Shown piece after piece: positions 25,887-33,854 of a stretch of 33,854 nt of DNA. The notes beneath the pieces were generated by a model that did not search any database, was not told where the DNA came from, and worked only from the letters and a program-made list of their open reading frames with translations. This stretch comes from JBBDXA01 sp040902585. Its GTDB lineage: Bacteria; Planctomycetota; Phycisphaerae; Phycisphaerales; Phycisphaeraceae. Within the stretch, counting starts at the first letter, position 1, and each line of letters starts with the position of its first letter. Both the position numbers and the translations under genes were made by a program. The stretch covers positions 1 through 33,854 of the forward strand of contig JBBDXA010000102.1 of NCBI GenBank assembly GCA_040902585.1, written 5' to 3'.

Positions 25887-28775
25887 TCATGGACTCTTCA
25901 CCGGGTGCGGTCTGATTGGTGCCATCCACAGGTCCAAGCCGCCCCTTCCACCGGGCCGCACCGAGTCAAAGTAGAGCATATTTCCGGTCAGATGAAGGTA
26001 CGGCGCAGCATCTCGCGCCGCGCTGTTCACCACCGGACCGAGATTGAATGATCTGGTGAACGAAGCATCTGCCGAAGGTCGCGCCGCAAACCAAAGGCTG
26101 GGACCCGGTCCACCCGCACCGGCGCGAGTTGAGGCGAAGATCAGGACAAGTCCATCGTCGGAAAGCCATGGCCCCGAATCGATAGAGGGGCTGTTCACCC
26201 CCGGCCCCAGGTTCTTTGCGTCTGAAAATGGACTGTCTGAATTCTTTCTTGTACACATCCAAATATCATGCTCACCCTCACCGCCGGGACGGTCGGAAGA
26301 AAAGAGCAGCGTGAGTCCGTCATCGGAAAGAAAGGGCTGCCACTCATCGCCGGCGCTGTTCACGGGCGCTCCCGGATTCTCCACTGTTTCAAATCGATCG
26401 GCCGTTGTGGAACGTCTGGCGAACCAGATGTCGTGCCCACCCAGACCGGGGCGGCTCGAATCAAACAGCAGAAACCGTCCGTTGTCGGCGAGAAAGGGAC
26501 CGCCCTCGCCGTGGACGGAGTTGACCGGTTCGCCGAGGTTGACGGGCGAACCGAACGACATATGCAGATTCGTTCGCCAAGCGATCCTGATGTCACCGTT
26601 TCGATCGCCCTGCCGCTCGGACTGATAGGCGAGCAGGAGCCCGTCCCGCGAAAGGGACGGGCCGGCATCACGCCCTGATTGGTTCAGGATCTGGCCGAGA
26701 TTCACGGGCGTGCCCAACGGCACCCATGCAGACCGGCGCTTGGAAAGCCAAAGGTCAGTCGATCCGTTCGCGGTTGAATCGTCAGGAGTCACAAAGTAGA
26801 GCGACAGGCCGCCAGGAGACAAGGCGGGATCCCGGTCGTCGCTCCGATGATTAATCAGATGACCGAGATTGAATGGCGCGGCAAACCTTTCGTCCGCGCT
26901 TGATCGAACGGACATCCACAGATCGAGTCCGCCATAGCCTGCGGCGCGATCGGAGTGGAAAACCAATATGAGACCATCACCCGAGACGGCAGCGCCGCCC
27001 TCCTCGCCTACGGAGTTGATCATGATCCCGAGGTTGGAAGCGTAGGGGAATGAGTCGCTTTGCGATTCCCGCCTGCTCATCCACAGGTCGTTGCCACCGA
27101 AGCTGCCGGGCCGGTTGGATTGAAAGTAGAGCGTGAGACCGTCGCCTGACAACGCGGCGTCTGAATCATCCCAGTCCGTGTTGATAGACTCGCCGAGATT
27201 CGTCGGACTACCGAAGCCCTCGCTGATCGCATTTCGTCGGCACATCCACAGATCAAGACCGCCTCTACCACCGGGCCGGTTCGAGTGAAACAACAAAGTC
27301 AAGCCGTCCGATGACAGGCACGGACCGGCATCCAGATGCGGGCTGTTGATCGACGTGCCAAGATTCACAGGATCGCCAAAGGGCTCGCCGATCGAATTGC
27401 GCCGACTCATCCAAAGGTCCATGTCACCGCTGCCGCCCGAGCGATCCGAATGAAAGACAAGAGTCAGTTGATCGCTCGACAGTGCGGGACCGCCATCGGT
27501 GGCCGGGCTGTTCACTCCCGGTCCTACCTTGACGGGCTGTTCAAACTGCGAGTCCCTTGCATGCCTGATGAGTGTGAGCAGCGGGTCGGTCGTCGATAGG
27601 TCAGGAAAAAGTCTTGAGGGAATGCTGGGGCTCGCCGCTGGCACAGCAGCCGGCTGAGGGTCTCCAGGCCGAATGAAGACACGACCTAAATAGACAACGA
27701 TGCCCACAAGAACCAACGCCGCGATGCCGTAACGATATGCCAGTGGCAGGCTCCGCCTGCGTGGCCGCGCCTGTATGGGGCTGCCTTCCAGATATCGGCG
27801 TACATCGGCGGCCAACTCGCCAGCCGTGGTGTAGCGGCGGTCGGGATTCTTCTCCAGTGCCATCAGCACAATGCTTTCAATTCTCCGATCGACTCTTGAG
27901 TCAGGCGGCACGTGGCGTCGCCGAGTGTCGGCCGCACAACTCGCATGGCGTCTTTTCAGGCGCGAAGAAGGCGGGACGGGAGCAGCGGAAATGATATTGC
28001 GAAGGACATGCCGCGTACTTCCATTGACCTCGTACGGAGTCTCACCCGTGAGCATCTCATAGAGTATGAGGCCTAATGAGTAGACATCGGTGCGCGTGCT
28101 GATGAGATCAGATTTGCCCGCCGCCTGTTCCGGACTCGACCATCGCAGCGTACCGATGAAATCACCCGTGACGGTGACAGCCGTCTCGGCATTGCCAGCC
28201 GTTCGGCGGGCCAGTCCGAAGTCCAAGACATGAGGACGTCCCTCCAGATCGATCCGGATGTTGGACGGCTTGAGGTCACGATGCACAATGCCCCGTCGAT
28301 GAGCTTCATCGACGGCCTCACAAATGCACAGGAACAGGCGGAGCAATTCATTAAGACGTTGCCTGAAGTCGTCTTCCTGATTGGCCGGCCGATCGTCCGC
28401 AAGGAATGCGTCCAGATTCGCGCCTGCGATGAATCGGGTGACGTGATACGCCTCACCGTCCTCAAGCACTCCGGAATCAATTATGGAAACGATGCCGGGC
28501 CGTTCGACCTCAGCCAGCAGTTTCAGCTCGCGCTGAAAACGAGCCCGCTCGGAAGAGGATGCGAGCGGTCCGTGGAGAAGAATCTTGATGGCGACGACCT
28601 GTCCTGTGGAGTTTTGCGTGGCGCGGTAAACGACTGCTTGTCCGCCGCGACGTATCTCGGAGAGCCCCTGATAACCGGGGATCACGGGCGGCGGCTGCTT
28701 GCGATCCGCTTCCTTTCGCGGCGGGTTGACATCCGAGTTGGAGTCGCCGGAATCGAACGGATCGTTGCCATTCAC
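25887..28775 (-). CDS. Membrane Ser/Thr protein kinase with ten-repeat extracytoplasmic propeller
   Basis: I place the start at the GTG ending at 28775 (962 residues): it overlaps the upstream kinase stop as GTGA, and AAGG lies upstream; a longer frame to 28850 sits inside the upstream gene. Kinase domain about 30-320: glycine loop RRGGQAVVY, K64 in VVAIKIL, catalytic D167 in VHRDLKPSN, DFGLA, WSSPEQA, TDVYSLGLILYEML. A basic juxtamembrane stretch (RPRRRSLP) precedes one transmembrane helix at about 346-366. The rest, about 410-962, consists of ten repeats of about 54 residues built on GP-x-LS-DGLTLLFHSNRPGG, DLWM-x-RR and a NLG...NS linker: PD40/WD40-like (TolB-type) strands. Topology puts the kinase inside and the propeller outside, a Hanks-type receptor kinase; the ligand is unknown. 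Confidence 0.9.
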   Translation of the reverse strand: MNGNDPFDSGDSNSDVNPPRKEADRKQPPPVIPGYQGLSEIRRGGQAVVYRATQNSTGQVVAIKILLHGPLASSSERARFQRELKLLAEVERPGIVSIIDSGVLEDGEAYHVTRFIAGANLDAFLADDRPANQEDDFRQRLNELLRLFLCICEAVDEAHRRGIVHRDLKPSNIRIDLEGRPHVLDFGLARRTAGNAETAVTVTGDFIGTLRWSSPEQAAGKSDLISTRTDVYSLGLILYEMLTGETPYEVNGSTRHVLRNIISAAPVPPSSRLKRRHASCAADTRRRHVPPDSRVDRRIESIVLMALEKNPDRRYTTAGELAADVRRYLEGSPIQARPRRRSLPLAYRYGIAALVLVGIVVYLGRVFIRPGDPQPAAVPAASPSIPSRLFPDLSTTDPLLTLIRHARDSQFEQPVKVGPGVNSPATDGGPALSSDQLTLVFHSDRSGGSGDMDLWMSRRNSIGEPFGDPVNLGTSINSPHLDAGPCLSSDGLTLLFHSNRPGGRGGLDLWMCRRNAISEGFGSPTNLGESINTDWDDSDAALSGDGLTLYFQSNRPGSFGGNDLWMSRRESQSDSFPYASNLGIMINSVGEEGGAAVSGDGLILVFHSDRAAGYGGLDLWMSVRSSADERFAAPFNLGHLINHRSDDRDPALSPGGLSLYFVTPDDSTANGSTDLWLSKRRSAWVPLGTPVNLGQILNQSGRDAGPSLSRDGLLLAYQSERQGDRNGDIRIAWRTNLHMSFGSPVNLGEPVNSVHGEGGPFLADNGRFLLFDSSRPGLGGHDIWFARRSTTADRFETVENPGAPVNSAGDEWQPFLSDDGLTLLFSSDRPGGEGEHDIWMCTRKNSDSPFSDAKNLGPGVNSPSIDSGPWLSDDGLVLIFASTRAGAGGPGPSLWFAARPSADASFTRSFNLGPVVNSAARDAAPYLHLTGNMLYFDSVRPGGRGGLDLWMAPIRPHPVKSP

Positions 28776-31018
28776 GGGGTGGACCTTTCGTTGCTTTCCG
28801 GAGCGGCCACGACCGTCAGAAGCTTGTACTCGTGGACGAGAAAGGAGCACTGGTACGATCCGATATACAGCTTGTCGGTTTCGGGAACCTTCCAGTACTC
28901 ATTGACCAACAACCGGCTGAAATCACCCGTCCAGTCGATCACGGTGAAATCATCTACGATGACGACGATCCGATTTCGCCGAACCTTGCAATGGATCCTG
29001 GAGAGCTTGTCAGACTTGAACAATTCCCCCATGTAGGTGGCCCGCGCCTCAGCCGCGGCCCCGACCACCACCTCGATCTTGTTCGACTTGCCTTTTCCCC
29101 AGTTGCTGAAGTTGAGTGTCAACTGGAACTGACTGCCCTGGGCCACAAGGCCGACCACGAAAGCATCGTTACCCTCCTTCGGTTCGACCGTGGCCATGAT
29201 GTCGTACATCTCCGGCGGCTTGAACGAAATCTGAATCCGAGCGCCAGGTATCGCGGGCGTGCGGAGTTTTCCACTTTGCATCTGCCATACCCCGATCGTG
29301 CCTTTGGCCGACGTGTCGATAAGACTCAATAGATCCAAAGGCTCGCCGACCACAAGGAATCCGGGGTCTGCCTGCGTCGCGGGAGCATGGCCCTGCGTGG
29401 CTGGCACCACAGGCGGCTTCGGCGGCGCTGCCTGTCCACCGGACTTCCAAAAAGCTAAAGCAATGCCGACCGCAGCCACACCAAGCACGCCCGCCACCAA
29501 CACGGAGGGTCTGGTCCACGGCGGCCGCGCTCGGATGGGTGCGGGCAATCGGCCGGACAGACAATTCTGAAGGTCCATCGCCAGGTCGTGGGCATGCTGG
29601 TGCCGACCTTCCTGTCGTTTGCTGAGCGCCTTGAGAACAACGCCATCAAGGGCATGGCGGGTGGCGATCTCGAAATGCCGGACCAATGCACCGCGCTCTA
29701 TCGTGATCTCGCTTTCATTCTTCTTGATCATGGCGCTGGGCGGTCTGGGCTGGGCATGAACGATATTGTCCAGCACGTCGCGCATGCTTCCGGTCACGGC
29801 ATAAGGGAAACCGCCGGTGAGTATCTGGTAGAGAATGACCCCCAATGCGTATACGTCAGTTCGCGCGTCGATATTACGTGGGTGTCCGTCGGCCTGTTCG
29901 GGACTTGCCCACGGAAGCGAGCCCAGGAACTGTCCGCTGACCGTCAGTTGCGACTGCTCACCGGCGTCCTCGGAATCCGCCACGAGCCGGGCCAGGCCGA
30001 AGTCAAGAACGTGTGGCTCGTCGAGATCATCGACGATAATATTCGCCGGTTTGAGATCACGATGAATAATGCCGCGCCGGTGAGCCGCGTGAACGGCATC
30101 ACACACCTTCGTGAACACCTGAAGGACGCGCCCCGCTTCCACGGACGCCCCCTCCGCATCACGCGAGGTTTCATCCTTCAGCCAGATATCAAACGTTCGC
30201 CCCTTGATATAGTGCATGACCAGGTATGGCGCGCCCTTCGAGGTGAGACCGCGGTCGATGATCGCGACAATGTTCGGGTGCGCCAGCGAGACCAGAGCCT
30301 GCACCTCTGTATCAAAACGTCGAAGTTCGCGATCGGACACGTACCGACCATTGCGCAACACCTTGATGGCGACCGTGCGTTTGGTCGAATCCTGCGAGGC
30401 AAGATAGACATGCGCCTGGCCTCCGCCGCTGATTCTCCGCAGCAGTTCATAGCCCGCGATGTCTTGATTCAGCTTCCCATCGGTCGATAGGGAGGTCACA
30501 TGGCGCAGTTCATCATCTGCGGTGTCACGACTGACCTTGGTCGCCGCGTCTTGACCCGCCGACAATCGGGTCGGGGACAAGACCTGGCTGGTGCCGAACT
30601 TCTTCAGGAACTCCAGCGCGCAGTCGATATCCGCGGAAAATCTGTTGCCCAATCGCCGTTGGATTTCACCCGCCACTCGGTCCAACGTGACTTTACTGTC
30701 GGATGTCGGCATGCCTGTCATGTGATCTATCGAGGCCGGCGAGGTCAATACATCATCGAGTTCCAGCAGGATCAGGCGACGCGCCAGTCTTGAACCTGGC
30801 TTGATGCCTCCAACGATGCGATCATAATGTTCAAACCTCGCGTTCAATCCCTTCTTTGAGCGTTCCGCGACGTCGAGGTCAATCAGATCGTGAAGCGTAT
30901 CCTCCGACGCGCAGACTTCACGGTTGACATAGTCATCGAGAGTAGGCGCTGGCGGATAAGAAGCCCACGCCTCCTGCAATGCCGTGGCAAGTTGCTGTGG
31001 AGATTTCGGAGAGATCAT
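28772..31018 (-). CDS. Membrane Ser/Thr protein kinase with C-terminal LamG/DUF1080-like module
   Basis: The 748-residue protein starts at an ATG with GGAG upstream. Residues 1-200 are a helical N-terminal region unusual for such kinases (TLDDYVNREVCASEDTLHDL, VTLDRVAGEIQRRLGNRFSA). The kinase domain at about 195-480 is complete: GGGQAHVYLA loop, K219 in TVAIKVL, D321 in IHRDLKPAN, DFGLA, WASPEQA and TDVYALGVILYQIL. A transmembrane helix at about 504-523 (VLVAGVLGVAAVGIALAFW) and a proline-rich linker follow. The outer domain, about 555-748, alternates strands (RIQISFKPPEMYDIMATVEP, KLSRIHCKVRRNRIVVIVDD, KLYIGSYQCSFLVHEYKLLT) like the LamG/3-keto-disaccharide-hydrolase (DUF1080) jelly-roll fold. 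It lies 66 bp after the sigma factor and overlaps the next kinase by four bases. Confidence 0.88.
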   Translation of the reverse strand: MISPKSPQQLATALQEAWASYPPAPTLDDYVNREVCASEDTLHDLIDLDVAERSKKGLNARFEHYDRIVGGIKPGSRLARRLILLELDDVLTSPASIDHMTGMPTSDSKVTLDRVAGEIQRRLGNRFSADIDCALEFLKKFGTSQVLSPTRLSAGQDAATKVSRDTADDELRHVTSLSTDGKLNQDIAGYELLRRISGGGQAHVYLASQDSTKRTVAIKVLRNGRYVSDRELRRFDTEVQALVSLAHPNIVAIIDRGLTSKGAPYLVMHYIKGRTFDIWLKDETSRDAEGASVEAGRVLQVFTKVCDAVHAAHRRGIIHRDLKPANIIVDDLDEPHVLDFGLARLVADSEDAGEQSQLTVSGQFLGSLPWASPEQADGHPRNIDARTDVYALGVILYQILTGGFPYAVTGSMRDVLDNIVHAQPRPPSAMIKKNESEITIERGALVRHFEIATRHALDGVVLKALSKRQEGRHQHAHDLAMDLQNCLSGRLPAPIRARPPWTRPSVLVAGVLGVAAVGIALAFWKSGGQAAPPKPPVVPATQGHAPATQADPGFLVVGEPLDLLSLIDTSAKGTIGVWQMQSGKLRTPAIPGARIQISFKPPEMYDIMATVEPKEGNDAFVVGLVAQGSQFQLTLNFSNWGKGKSNKIEVVVGAAAEARATYMGELFKSDKLSRIHCKVRRNRIVVIVDDFTVIDWTGDFSRLLVNEYWKVPETDKLYIGSYQCSFLVHEYKLLTVVAAPESNERSTP

Positions 31019-31084
31019 GAAGGAACTCCGGTGAACGCGTCAATAGGAACCTGCCCCGACTAACTTCAACACTCATTCCAATCG

Positions 31085-31699
31085 CTAGTGGGAAACCGAG
31101 CGATCGCGTTCGGAACGCTCCGCGTATTTCTTGCGGAGATAGGCAAGATGACGTTCTTTTCGCTTTCTGACATTCGCGGCGCTGATGCCGAGAATCGAAG
31201 CAGCTTCCCCGGATGTCTTGCCTTGCAGGACGAGCAGGTCGAGGATACGCGCATCCTCAGGCTCCAGCAGACTCAGAAACGCTTCAACCACCACCCGGGC
31301 ATCGGGTTGGTGGATCTCCGTTTCTTCCGATTGCATGGGAGTTCCTGTCACCGCCGCAACGGGTCGACGGTGATCGCGAGAAACATCGTCAGGCAAGACC
31401 TTCTGACGCTGTCGCTTGGCCGTGCGGACTCGGCCCAGCAGGGTAGTCCAGGCCACTCTCGCCATGTAATTCTCGATATCGGATTGCGTTTCAAAATGAG
31501 GGAGTGGTTTTCGCTTATCGCCCAGGTGACGTTCCCAGACTTCGCGAACCGCGCTCTGACAGATATCCATGGATTCGACGTACATTCTGTCGGCATGGCT
31601 CATTCGCTTGCGTACCAAGGCCAGCAGCATGTCCGCAAGCGCGGCGAAAGCGACCTCGCGATCCTCTTCATTTGAGGAATCAATAGCTCCGGAAAACAA
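31085..31699 (-). CDS. ECF-type RNA polymerase sigma factor
   Basis: A 204-residue sigma-70-like protein. Region 2 is at about 15-100 (AALADMLLALVRKRMSHADR, SDIENYMARVAWTTLLGRV), followed by a linker, and region 4 at about 135-195 has a helix-turn-helix (LLEPEDARILDLLVLQGKTS, GEAASILGISAANVRKRKER). The basic C-terminus ends KKYAERSERDRS. The only long start is a TTG at 31697-31699; an ATG 23 codons in would cut into region 2, so the TTG is likely real. It is transcribed with two membrane Ser/Thr kinases and no anti-sigma gene is visible. Kinase-linked ECF groups are known in planctomycetes, so control by phosphorylation is a reasonable inference. Its own target promoters cannot be read here. 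Confidence 0.85.
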   Translation of the reverse strand: MFSGAIDSSNEEDREVAFAALADMLLALVRKRMSHADRMYVESMDICQSAVREVWERHLGDKRKPLPHFETQSDIENYMARVAWTTLLGRVRTAKRQRQKVLPDDVSRDHRRPVAAVTGTPMQSEETEIHQPDARVVVEAFLSLLEPEDARILDLLVLQGKTSGEAASILGISAANVRKRKERHLAYLRKKYAERSERDRSVSH

Positions 31700-31956
31700 T
31701 CGTTGTAGCGGTGATTGGCCCAGTTCAACACCCCCCTTTCAGAACAGGAACGGCGTAGGTTCACTTACAGGGATTTTACCAGCAATTCCTCTCGATCCAA
31801 GCATCCTGCGGCCTGCCCGGTGACACCGATTGGACCAGGTACCCAGAAAGAGTGTTCGCCCCGAGTTCAACAATAACACTTAACCACATCGAATTAATTG
31901 TCACAACTCCATCCGGAGCGCACTTCCTTAGGTAACCGGCCCAGTAAGGACATTCT
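31700..31956. promoter_or_regulatory. Divergent intergenic region between the sigma factor and zinc-ribbon gene
   Basis: 257 bp separate the two divergent starts, so promoters for both directions must lie here. It is locally AT-richer near 31865-31905 (AATAACACTTAACC, GAATTAATTG). I cannot identify a specific -35/-10 pair or operator with confidence. Confidence 0.4.
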
Positions 31957-33854
31957 ATGAATCTGATCGTCGCCTGTACCTGTGGCAAGTGGTTTCGGAC
32001 AGATCGCAAGCACGAAGGTAAGAGTACGCATTGCCCTTCCTGCGCCAGCCCGCTGCTCCTCACTGACAGCGAACAGGAGCCAGCGGTGCGACAGAAGTAC
32101 GCCGCTCACGCTCCAGGGGGCCGAAGCGGCCTGCCGTGCTCGGCTTGCGGAGGCGTGTTTCCGTTGAATCGGATTCGTCGCGTGAGCAATGAAATGCTCT
32201 GCGAACGCTGCCACGGACAATCGGGTCCGACGCGAACAGTCTTGATCGCCTCAAGCGTCATCGGCGCGCACCTGGTCGCGGCCGTGTTGATCGTCATGCT
32301 CCTTCTGCCGAAAGGCAACGAAGCAGGCAAACCGGGCGAAATGCGATCCGTTGAGCGGGTCGATGGCAACGGTCCCGCCGACGCCGCAGCCTACTCTCGC
32401 ACCAAGGTGTCCACCTCTGAAACGCCGGCGGAAACGGAACCGATTGCATTCAAGCCCACGCCACAGCCGGAAGGGGCCGCCGCGCCTGGGGAGTTGGCCC
32501 TTCAGCCACCGACGAACTCACCGGGTGGGCGTGATGAAAGCATTACCCCCGCCACGTTGCAGCCCACTCCATCCCGGCACCCGAATCAACCCGAGGTACC
32601 GGCACCCACAGTTGATGGCCTAGTTCTCCCAAACCAGATCACCGCGGACCAAATCGAAGCGCGCCTGAAAGCCCGCGGGTTTTCAATTCCCAGTGCAGGA
32701 GCAAGGTCCACGTTCTCGTCGTCAGGGGACGGCGTCACGTCGTGGTCCCACATCCCACGCCCATTCGGACCGCCAAAGCCCAGGTCAGGAACGACTATCA
32801 CGCAGCTTTCCTACAAATATGAAAATGCGACCTCGAAGGCCACACTCATCGCGTGTGTCGAGGACGGCAGGTTTCTCCTGTTTGCGGAGGCCGGTGAAGC
32901 ATCCACCGCAGCCATGCTGGGGTTGCTGAAGGAACTGGATGCGACACTTGCGGAGAAGGTCAATGCTGTCCGAGGGCAGGGGCAAACGAATCTGCATGCC
33001 GCTGATCATCAGAGCGCCATCACCCACGCAAACATTCATGTACGAATTACACCTAAAGGCATCTTACTGACATCCAGGGACTGCCCCGTCATCTTTGTGA
33101 GCGAAACCGAGGTCTACGGCCTCTCCGTGACGACTCCGCAGGCACAAGTCGCTAAGGAAACCAGTCCCGTCGAGAAGATCAAGGGTGCATTCATTGAGCT
33201 GCTGAAGCACGATGGCCAAGCTGCGGTGGCCCAGCAACGGTGGGACCAGTTTGTCGCCACACTTGGGAAGCTCCAGGCGAAGGAGGCGGTGCTCATCAAT
33301 CTGGAAGTGTCCTGGAAGTCTGCGAGTCGCGAGCTTGATCTGGCAGCTGGCGTATTCAAGGAATCCGGCAAGGCCACGGCGCTGAAGGACTATCAGAAGC
33401 CGGCCGGTTACCTGGCAAAGGCCGGCGAGTCTCAGTACGACAAGCCGCTCATCGAACTGTACGCGGCCGGCATGAAGTCACCTATGCTGCTCAAAGGGCT
33501 TTCAACCGAGAAGGCTCGCAACATTCTCGGTCCACCCGAAGAAGAATTGCAGGGGCGCGAACTGAATGTCTATGTCGGCAACAACCTCCAGGGCCAAACG
33601 CGAACGCCTGATCAACTCTCCTACTTTGATGGTGCGTTGGTCCTGCTGTGCAACGATGGTCAGGTTTTCAACATCGTCCTCGACCTGAGCAGGCTGAATC
33701 TGCAAGCGCCCGCGGAGGAACCAGTCCACCTGCTGGAGCCGGGCGAGTATCAACTGAAGTTCGGCATGTATGCGGAACTGCTGAACTTCACTGGTCGCGA
33801 CGACACGGTGAACTTCACGACCGAGAGAACCGGCAACACTCTGCGGATCAAGCG
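31957..33854 (+). CDS. Double zinc-ribbon, single-pass membrane protein, partial
   Basis: The frame runs from an ATG at 31957, with AAGGA at 31946-31950, to the right edge without a stop (632 residues). Two zinc ribbons open the protein: C7-T-C9 with C26-P-S-C29, and C61-S-A-C64 with C82-E-R-C85. A transmembrane helix follows at about 95-117 (VLIASSVIGAHLVAAVLIVM), then a long Pro/Thr/Glu-rich spacer to about 235, and a mainly globular region (SYKYENATSKATLIACVEDG, VIFVSETEVYGLSV, KSPMLLKGLSTEKARNILGP). The zinc ribbons would face the cytoplasm and the rest the periplasm. The STEKARNILGPPEEEL segment resembles the helix-turn of SmpA/BamE-like domains, but weakly. Divergence from the ECF/kinase operon suggests a functional link. 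Family unknown. Confidence 0.8.
   Translation, partial: MNLIVACTCGKWFRTDRKHEGKSTHCPSCASPLLLTDSEQEPAVRQKYAAHAPGGRSGLPCSACGGVFPLNRIRRVSNEMLCERCHGQSGPTRTVLIASSVIGAHLVAAVLIVMLLLPKGNEAGKPGEMRSVERVDGNGPADAAAYSRTKVSTSETPAETEPIAFKPTPQPEGAAAPGELALQPPTNSPGGRDESITPATLQPTPSRHPNQPEVPAPTVDGLVLPNQITADQIEARLKARGFSIPSAGARSTFSSSGDGVTSWSHIPRPFGPPKPRSGTTITQLSYKYENATSKATLIACVEDGRFLLFAEAGEASTAAMLGLLKELDATLAEKVNAVRGQGQTNLHAADHQSAITHANIHVRITPKGILLTSRDCPVIFVSETEVYGLSVTTPQAQVAKETSPVEKIKGAFIELLKHDGQAAVAQQRWDQFVATLGKLQAKEAVLINLEVSWKSASRELDLAAGVFKESGKATALKDYQKPAGYLAKAGESQYDKPLIELYAAGMKSPMLLKGLSTEKARNILGPPEEELQGRELNVYVGNNLQGQTRTPDQLSYFDGALVLLCNDGQVFNIVLDLSRLNLQAPAEEPVHLLEPGEYQLKFGMYAELLNFTGRDDTVNFTTERTGNTLRIK

Noticed and set aside
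26000..27545. DNA tandem repeat or CRISPR array within the kinase gene
   Set aside because: The regular 160-bp periodicity reflects diverged protein repeats, not identical short repeats with unique spacers.

Overview
The window looks like a Planctomycetota chromosome segment, GC-rich throughout. The main evidence is a tight set of secreted DUF1501 and DUF1549/DUF1553 (planctomycete-cytochrome-like) genes, an ECF sigma factor next to two membrane Ser/Thr kinases, and a relic of a transposase type I associate with this phylum. Assignments rest on reading translations by eye; no database search was possible.

Layout. (1) 1-4280, all minus strand: a receiver-PAS regulator running off the left edge, a short alpha-glucan phosphorylase, thioredoxin, a universal stress protein and a YbaK-type deacylase-like protein. 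This reads as a stress and carbon-reserve cluster. (2) 4360-5757: a mosaic of broken pieces, namely a transposase N-terminus, the 3' end of a family 2 glycosyltransferase (GT2) and a serine-recombinase fragment. (3) 5758-14226, minus strand: a four-gene presumed operon of exported proteins (beta-propeller; DUF1549/DUF1553 with heme-like motifs; Tat-exported DUF1501; a large di-heme TolB/hydrazine-synthase-alpha-like protein). (4) 14227-16770: a ThiF/E1-like 3' remnant with an inverted partial copy, a compact WGR-domain ATP-dependent DNA ligase, a stretch without a clear gene, and a second GT2 3' fragment that is a gapless 270-bp direct repeat of the first, 11,550 bp away. (5) 16824-25805, plus strand: a 9-kb cyclic beta-1,2-glucan synthase gene. 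(6) 25887-31699, minus strand: ECF sigma factor, Ser/Thr kinase with a C-terminal sensor-like module, and a second Ser/Thr kinase, coupled by a 4-base overlap, carrying a ten-repeat extracytoplasmic propeller. (7) 31957 to the right edge, plus strand: a divergent double-zinc-ribbon membrane protein, open at the window end.

How the parts may work together (inference): the sigma factor, two kinases and divergent zinc-ribbon protein form a plausible envelope-sensing module with no visible anti-sigma factor. The four-gene exported operon is a planctomycete-style secreted redox/hydrolase set. The glucan synthase makes or remodels envelope glucan. The least ordinary features are the kinase/sigma/propeller module, the WGR-ligase, and the debris whose GT2 repeats bracket the 11.5-kb block holding the exported operon and the ligase.
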